A stretch of DNA of 35,277 bases from Bifidobacterium breve (GTDB lineage Bacteria > Actinomycetota > Acidimicrobiia > IMCC26256 > JAENVU01): assembly GCA_945865605.1 (NCBI GenBank), contig CAMBEL010000014.1:1-35277 (forward strand), in the 5' to 3' direction. Below the pieces are notes generated by a model. It worked only from the letters and a program-made list of their open reading frames with translations. It ran no database searches and was not told the DNA's origin. Of this stretch, positions 32,482 through 35,277 are shown piece by piece; the first letter of the stretch is position 1, and each line of letters starts with the position of its first letter. Both the position numbers and the translations under genes were made by a program.

Positions 32482-33083
32482 CCACCTACGGCAGAACGCA
32501 GGTCTTTACACGCGGCAGATGACTCGAACGCCCGCGATATTTCTCCGCCTGCATCTACGTCGCTGAGTTCTTTGATTGCATCCTCAACCTCAGTTCGAAC
32601 CTCGGAAATTTGAGTGACGATCGTGGCGATCGCGGTGAAGGTCGCTAAGACGCCACCCTTTTTCGCGCGAGCGATCGCGCGCTCGGCCGTCTTCACGTGT
32701 TTCTCAACAGATGCAATCGATTCGCGAACTCGGTCTTCAGTTTGTCGCCCCTTTTCAGTATCTGGGAGGCCGACATCTTCTAGTTGAGTAGCCAAATCTT
32801 TCGTTGCTATTTGAATATCGGCGAGTTTCTTAGCGATTGCAGCGCTCAACCCATTTGAATCTGGTTTCGAATCATTCATGAAACCATCGAGGGAGGTGAC
32901 GTCGTCAAACCACGTATTTGCAGATTCACAAACATCAGTCGCCCACTGTTCAGCGTTTGCGTCTCCCCCATCTTCTCCGCCTGTGAACGATCGGAATAGA
33001 ACGAAGGCAAGAACGCCCACAAGAACGACACCTAGACCGACCGCTACCCAAACCCCGTACTTTTTCTGGTCGCTCGTTGCCAT
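32478..33083 (-). CDS. Membrane-anchored helical protein of unknown function
   Basis: 201 aa, not recognised. A short positive N-terminus (SDQKKYG) precedes one transmembrane segment at about residues 10-30 (VWVAVGLGVVLVGVLAFVLF). An acidic linker follows and then a long, charged, mostly helical domain with VRESIASVEKHVKTAERAIARA and VTQISEVRTEVEDAIKEL. Two cysteines, one after the linker (DVCESANTW) and one near the end (SAACKDL), could form a disulfide outside the cell. The ATG sits 6 nt after TACGAT (33090..33095). It is the first gene of the operon with the nonapeptide-repeat and RDD proteins, with ATGA coupling. Confidence 0.75.
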   Translation of the reverse strand: MATSDQKKYGVWVAVGLGVVLVGVLAFVLFRSFTGGEDGGDANAEQWATDVCESANTWFDDVTSLDGFMNDSKPDSNGLSAAIAKKLADIQIATKDLATQLEDVGLPDTEKGRQTEDRVRESIASVEKHVKTAERAIARAKKGGVLATFTAIATIVTQISEVRTEVEDAIKELSDVDAGGEISRAFESSAACKDLRSAVGG

Positions 33084-33089
33084 GTTGCG

Positions 33090-33095
33090 ATCGTA
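33090..33095 (-). promoter_or_regulatory. -10 box (TACGAT) of the three-gene membrane operon
   Basis: TACGAT on the minus strand ends 6 nt before the ATG at 33083 and no ribosome binding site is present, so the mRNA is probably leaderless. Confidence 0.5.
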
Positions 33096-33148
33096 GTCGC
33101 GGTTCGAAAGCGGGGTTCTTTACAGGTGTGCGGTCATCGCTTCCACTG

Positions 33149-34033
33149 TTATCGATTGCCTAGGCGTAGGTCCGCTGCGAGCTCACGCACCCCATCAATC
33201 CAAGAGTCACGAGTGGGATGGCCATCGAGTTGTGATGTCAGCCACGTAACACCGATCGATGCATAGTCGTCTGGGTCGTGATCCGATTCGAATCGCGCGA
33301 ATGAGACATCCATTGTCTCTGTGCGCCCTACCGAGTTCGCGTATTCCTTTGCGGCATCGAGGCGCGATGCCAAATCATCGACGTTCGAAATGGACGGGGT
33401 CTTCACGGCTAGGGCCACAGTTGGGGGGTTAGGAAACGGTGACCAACCTTGCCCGATGTCGACCGCTCGCCTCATGGCGCGCATGCTGTTTCCTCCAATC
33501 CAAATTGGAGGGTGCGGTTGCGTCGCCGGGCGCGGGAGTTGTGTCACACCGCGCGCGCGATAACCGCTGCCTTCGACGGCGACATGATCTTCAGTCCATA
33601 CCCGTTTCATAACGGCAATCGATTCTTCGAGCAGATCATTTCGTAAATCAAAGTCGACGCCGAGCGCACCGAATTCTGGGCGCAGGTAGCCTGCGGCCAC
33701 GCCGAGTATCACGCGACCCCCCGACAACGCGTCGAGAGTAGCGACGCCTTTAGCCGCCAAAAATGGATTGCGGTATGCCACGACATATATATGTGTGTGT
33801 AATCGAATCGTTGTTGTCGAAGCTGCCGCGAAAGCGAGCGCTACTAGCGGGTCGAGAGCATGATGCCCTCCACTTTCGAGCCAGCGATCGTCGGGCGCGG
33901 GGTGGTCTGTCACGTATACCGCGTCGAAACCGGCTTCTTCAGCCGCAGCGGACATCTCCGCGATCGCCGCACCCGTGACAAACTCTTCGGGCTTGTCGAC
34001 GTGGTCAACTGGCAGGCCTATCGAAAATCGCAC
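33149..34033 (-). CDS. Luciferase-like, probably F420-dependent oxidoreductase
   Basis: 294 aa LLM-class TIM barrel. Blocks are MRFSIGLPVDHVD at the start, VTDHPAPDDRWLESGGHHALDP, TTIRLHTHIYVVAYRNPFLAAKG divided over two strands, LSGGRVILGVAAGYLRPEF and HPPIWIGGNSMRAMRRAV. This is the pattern of actinobacterial F420-dependent probable oxidoreductases; the substrate is unknown. The GTG start lies 6 nt after TAGCGT (34040..34045) with no ribosome binding site. It is divergent from the P450 gene with only 50 bp between the starts. Confidence 0.87.
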   Translation of the reverse strand: MRFSIGLPVDHVDKPEEFVTGAAIAEMSAAAEEAGFDAVYVTDHPAPDDRWLESGGHHALDPLVALAFAAASTTTIRLHTHIYVVAYRNPFLAAKGVATLDALSGGRVILGVAAGYLRPEFGALGVDFDLRNDLLEESIAVMKRVWTEDHVAVEGSGYRARGVTQLPRPATQPHPPIWIGGNSMRAMRRAVDIGQGWSPFPNPPTVALAVKTPSISNVDDLASRLDAAKEYANSVGRTETMDVSFARFESDHDPDDYASIGVTWLTSQLDGHPTRDSWIDGVRELAADLRLGNR

Positions 34034-34039
34034 AGCGGC

Positions 34040-34045
34040 ACGCTA
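34040..34045 (-). promoter_or_regulatory. -10 box (TAGCGT) of the luciferase-like gene
   Basis: TAGCGT on the minus strand ends 6 nt before the GTG at 34033. It lies in the 50-bp gap shared with the divergent P450. Confidence 0.45.
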
Positions 34046-34083
34046 GCGTCGCGCTGCCGCTACCACCAAGGAGTACTTGACCC

Positions 34084-35277
34084 GTGTCGGAACTTGCGAT
34101 TGACGATATACGCCTAGGTGACCTCGAGTTCTGGGCTGCTCCCGAGAAAGAACGTGAAGCGACGTTCAAGCTGCTGAGGGACGAAGCGCCAATTTCGTTT
34201 CACAGCGAACCGCTTATCGAGGGATACGCACAAGGGCCCGGATTCTGGGCCCTCACGCGCTTCGACGACATCATCTACACGAGCCGGCATGCGGATATTT
34301 TCTGTTCCGGTCGCGGCGGCACCAACATTGGCGATATACCCCAAGAAGTATCGGACTTCATCGGGTCGATCATCAATATGGACGACCCGCGCCACAAGAA
34401 GTTGCGCAATCTTGTTAACGCTGGATTCACCCCGAAAGCGCTGAACGATGTCCTCGAGAATGTACGTCTGCGCACAAACGAAGTTATCGATGCGGTCGCA
34501 GAAAAGGGGCAGTGCGACTTCGTTTCGGAACTAGCCGCGCCGATGCCGTTGCAGATCGTGTGCGACATGGTTGGAGTGCCTCCATCGATGGAACAAAGTG
34601 TGCTCGCGCAGTCAAACGTGATTCTTGGCGTCGGGGATCCCGAGTACGTGCAGAACATCGAAGACCTGATGGGGGCCTTCATGGTTCTCTACCAAATGGC
34701 GATGGAGATCGGCCAAGACCGACTCGACAATCCTGCTGATGACATTGCTACGACGCTGATGCATGCGGAGGTAGACGGCGAACGTCTCACTCTGGGAGAG
34801 TTTGCTTCGTTCTTTATCTTGCTCGTCGTTGCCGGTAACGAGACGACACGTACGGCGATTAGTCACGGCATGTGGGTGCTCCACAACAATCCAGTTCAGA
34901 AGGCACTTTGGCGCGCTGACTTTGATGGGCATGCTGTGAATGCCGTCGAAGAAATCGTTCGATGGGCTACACCGGTGATCCATTTCCGCCGTACTGCAAC
35001 ACAGGACACAGAGATTTCTGGGCAGCACATTGCTGAAGGCGACAAGGTGGTTATGTGGTTCAACTCGGCTAACCGCGACGAACGCGCATTCGAGGATCCG
35101 TACAAGTTCGACATCACGCGTTCACCGAATCCCCACGGCGGTTACGGAGGCGGCGGACCCCACTTCTGTTTGGGCGCAAATCTTGCGCGACGGGAAATCA
35201 GAGTCATGTTCGAGCAGTTGTTCCAGCGATTGCCTGATCTCGAGATCACGGCGGAGCCGGCCTTGCTGCAGTCTTCG
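34084..35277 (+). CDS. Cytochrome P450, CYP124-like, cut by the window end
   Basis: 398 codons are present and no stop is reached; by comparison with CYP124 about 20 residues are missing. Oxygen-activating I-helix: LLVVAGNETTRTAISHG. ExxR: VEEIVRW. Heme ligand: Cys362 in GGGPHFCLGANLARREIRV. The N-terminal IRLGDLEFWA, plus SELAAPMPLQIVCDMVGVP, VILGVGDPEY and ANRDERAFEDPYKFD, resemble M. tuberculosis CYP124 more than CYP125 or CYP142. CYP124 hydroxylates the terminal methyl of branched lipids and sterols, so a role in starting steroid side-chain attack is plausible. The start is GTG 34084 with GGAG 10 nt upstream. Confidence 0.9.
   Translation, partial: MSELAIDDIRLGDLEFWAAPEKEREATFKLLRDEAPISFHSEPLIEGYAQGPGFWALTRFDDIIYTSRHADIFCSGRGGTNIGDIPQEVSDFIGSIINMDDPRHKKLRNLVNAGFTPKALNDVLENVRLRTNEVIDAVAEKGQCDFVSELAAPMPLQIVCDMVGVPPSMEQSVLAQSNVILGVGDPEYVQNIEDLMGAFMVLYQMAMEIGQDRLDNPADDIATTLMHAEVDGERLTLGEFASFFILLVVAGNETTRTAISHGMWVLHNNPVQKALWRADFDGHAVNAVEEIVRWATPVIHFRRTATQDTEISGQHIAEGDKVVMWFNSANRDERAFEDPYKFDITRSPNPHGGYGGGGPHFCLGANLARREIRVMFEQLFQRLPDLEITAEPALLQSS

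Noticed and set aside
1-35277. tRNA, rRNA, CRISPR array, insertion sequence or prophage genes
   Set aside because: None was seen on either strand; the only tandem repeats are the 11-bp promoter units, the helicase-linker duplication and the 27-bp coding repeats.

Overview
The window is bacterial chromosomal DNA packed with genes on both strands. It most resembles a steroid-degrading actinobacterium. The best matches by eye are to the Mycobacterium tuberculosis / Rhodococcus KstR2 gene set (FadA6, FadE31, FadE30, IpdA, IpdB, IpdC, IpdF, EchA20). An F420-type luciferase-like oxidoreductase, a CYP124-like P450 and many leaderless-looking starts also fit. Moderate GC and the lack of mycolate-specific genes make an uncultured lineage such as Acidimicrobiia plausible, but that is inference; the window has no rRNA or other marker gene.

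Positions 1-14989: steroid ring C/D catabolism. A minus-strand run holds echA20, ipdA and ipdB. A long hairpin follows, then ipdC, a DUF35 protein, an Ltp-type thiolase, a FadD19-type acyl-CoA ligase, fadE31, a short FadE32/33-like dehydrogenase and fadA6. A divergent SDR (Rv3549c-like) and a copper amine oxidase lie on the plus strand, and fadE30 and ipdF on the minus strand. Together FadE30, IpdF, IpdC, EchA20, IpdAB, FadA6 and FadE31/32 make up nearly the whole known route from HIP-CoA through opening of rings D and C to MOODA-CoA. The HIP-CoA synthetase FadD3 and the repressor KstR2 are not in the window. The ipdC-to-fadA6 operon is bracketed by two inverted copies of a 38-bp element.

Positions 15055-19504: a thiamine salvage operon. 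A TPP riboswitch, followed by a hairpin that covers the ribosome binding site, precedes thiamine pyrophosphokinase and a three-part thiamine ABC importer (binding protein, fused permease, ATPase).

Positions 19517-27257: mixed housekeeping. This part has a Gfo/Idh/MocA oxidoreductase, a class III aminotransferase, a DEAD-box helicase fused to a cold-shock domain, msrB, an OmpR-type response regulator with a sensor-poor histidine kinase, ribB, a small hypothetical protein and a YhhN-family membrane protein. The msrB/regulator intergenic region carries three 11-bp direct repeats, the spacing typical of OmpR/PhoB-family binding sites.

Positions 27323-35277: more lipid-type enzymes and membrane proteins. 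A VOC protein and an acyl-CoA dehydrogenase are followed by the decayed 3' end of an acyl-CoA synthetase gene, then a UbiA prenyltransferase and an HdeD/DUF308 protein. A tightly overlapping three-gene operon encodes an anchored helical protein, a nonapeptide-repeat protein and an RDD membrane protein. A luciferase-like oxidoreductase lies divergent from a CYP124-like P450 that runs off the window. About ten starts across the window lack a ribosome binding site and sit 6-7 nt after a TANNNT box, which points to widespread leaderless transcription.
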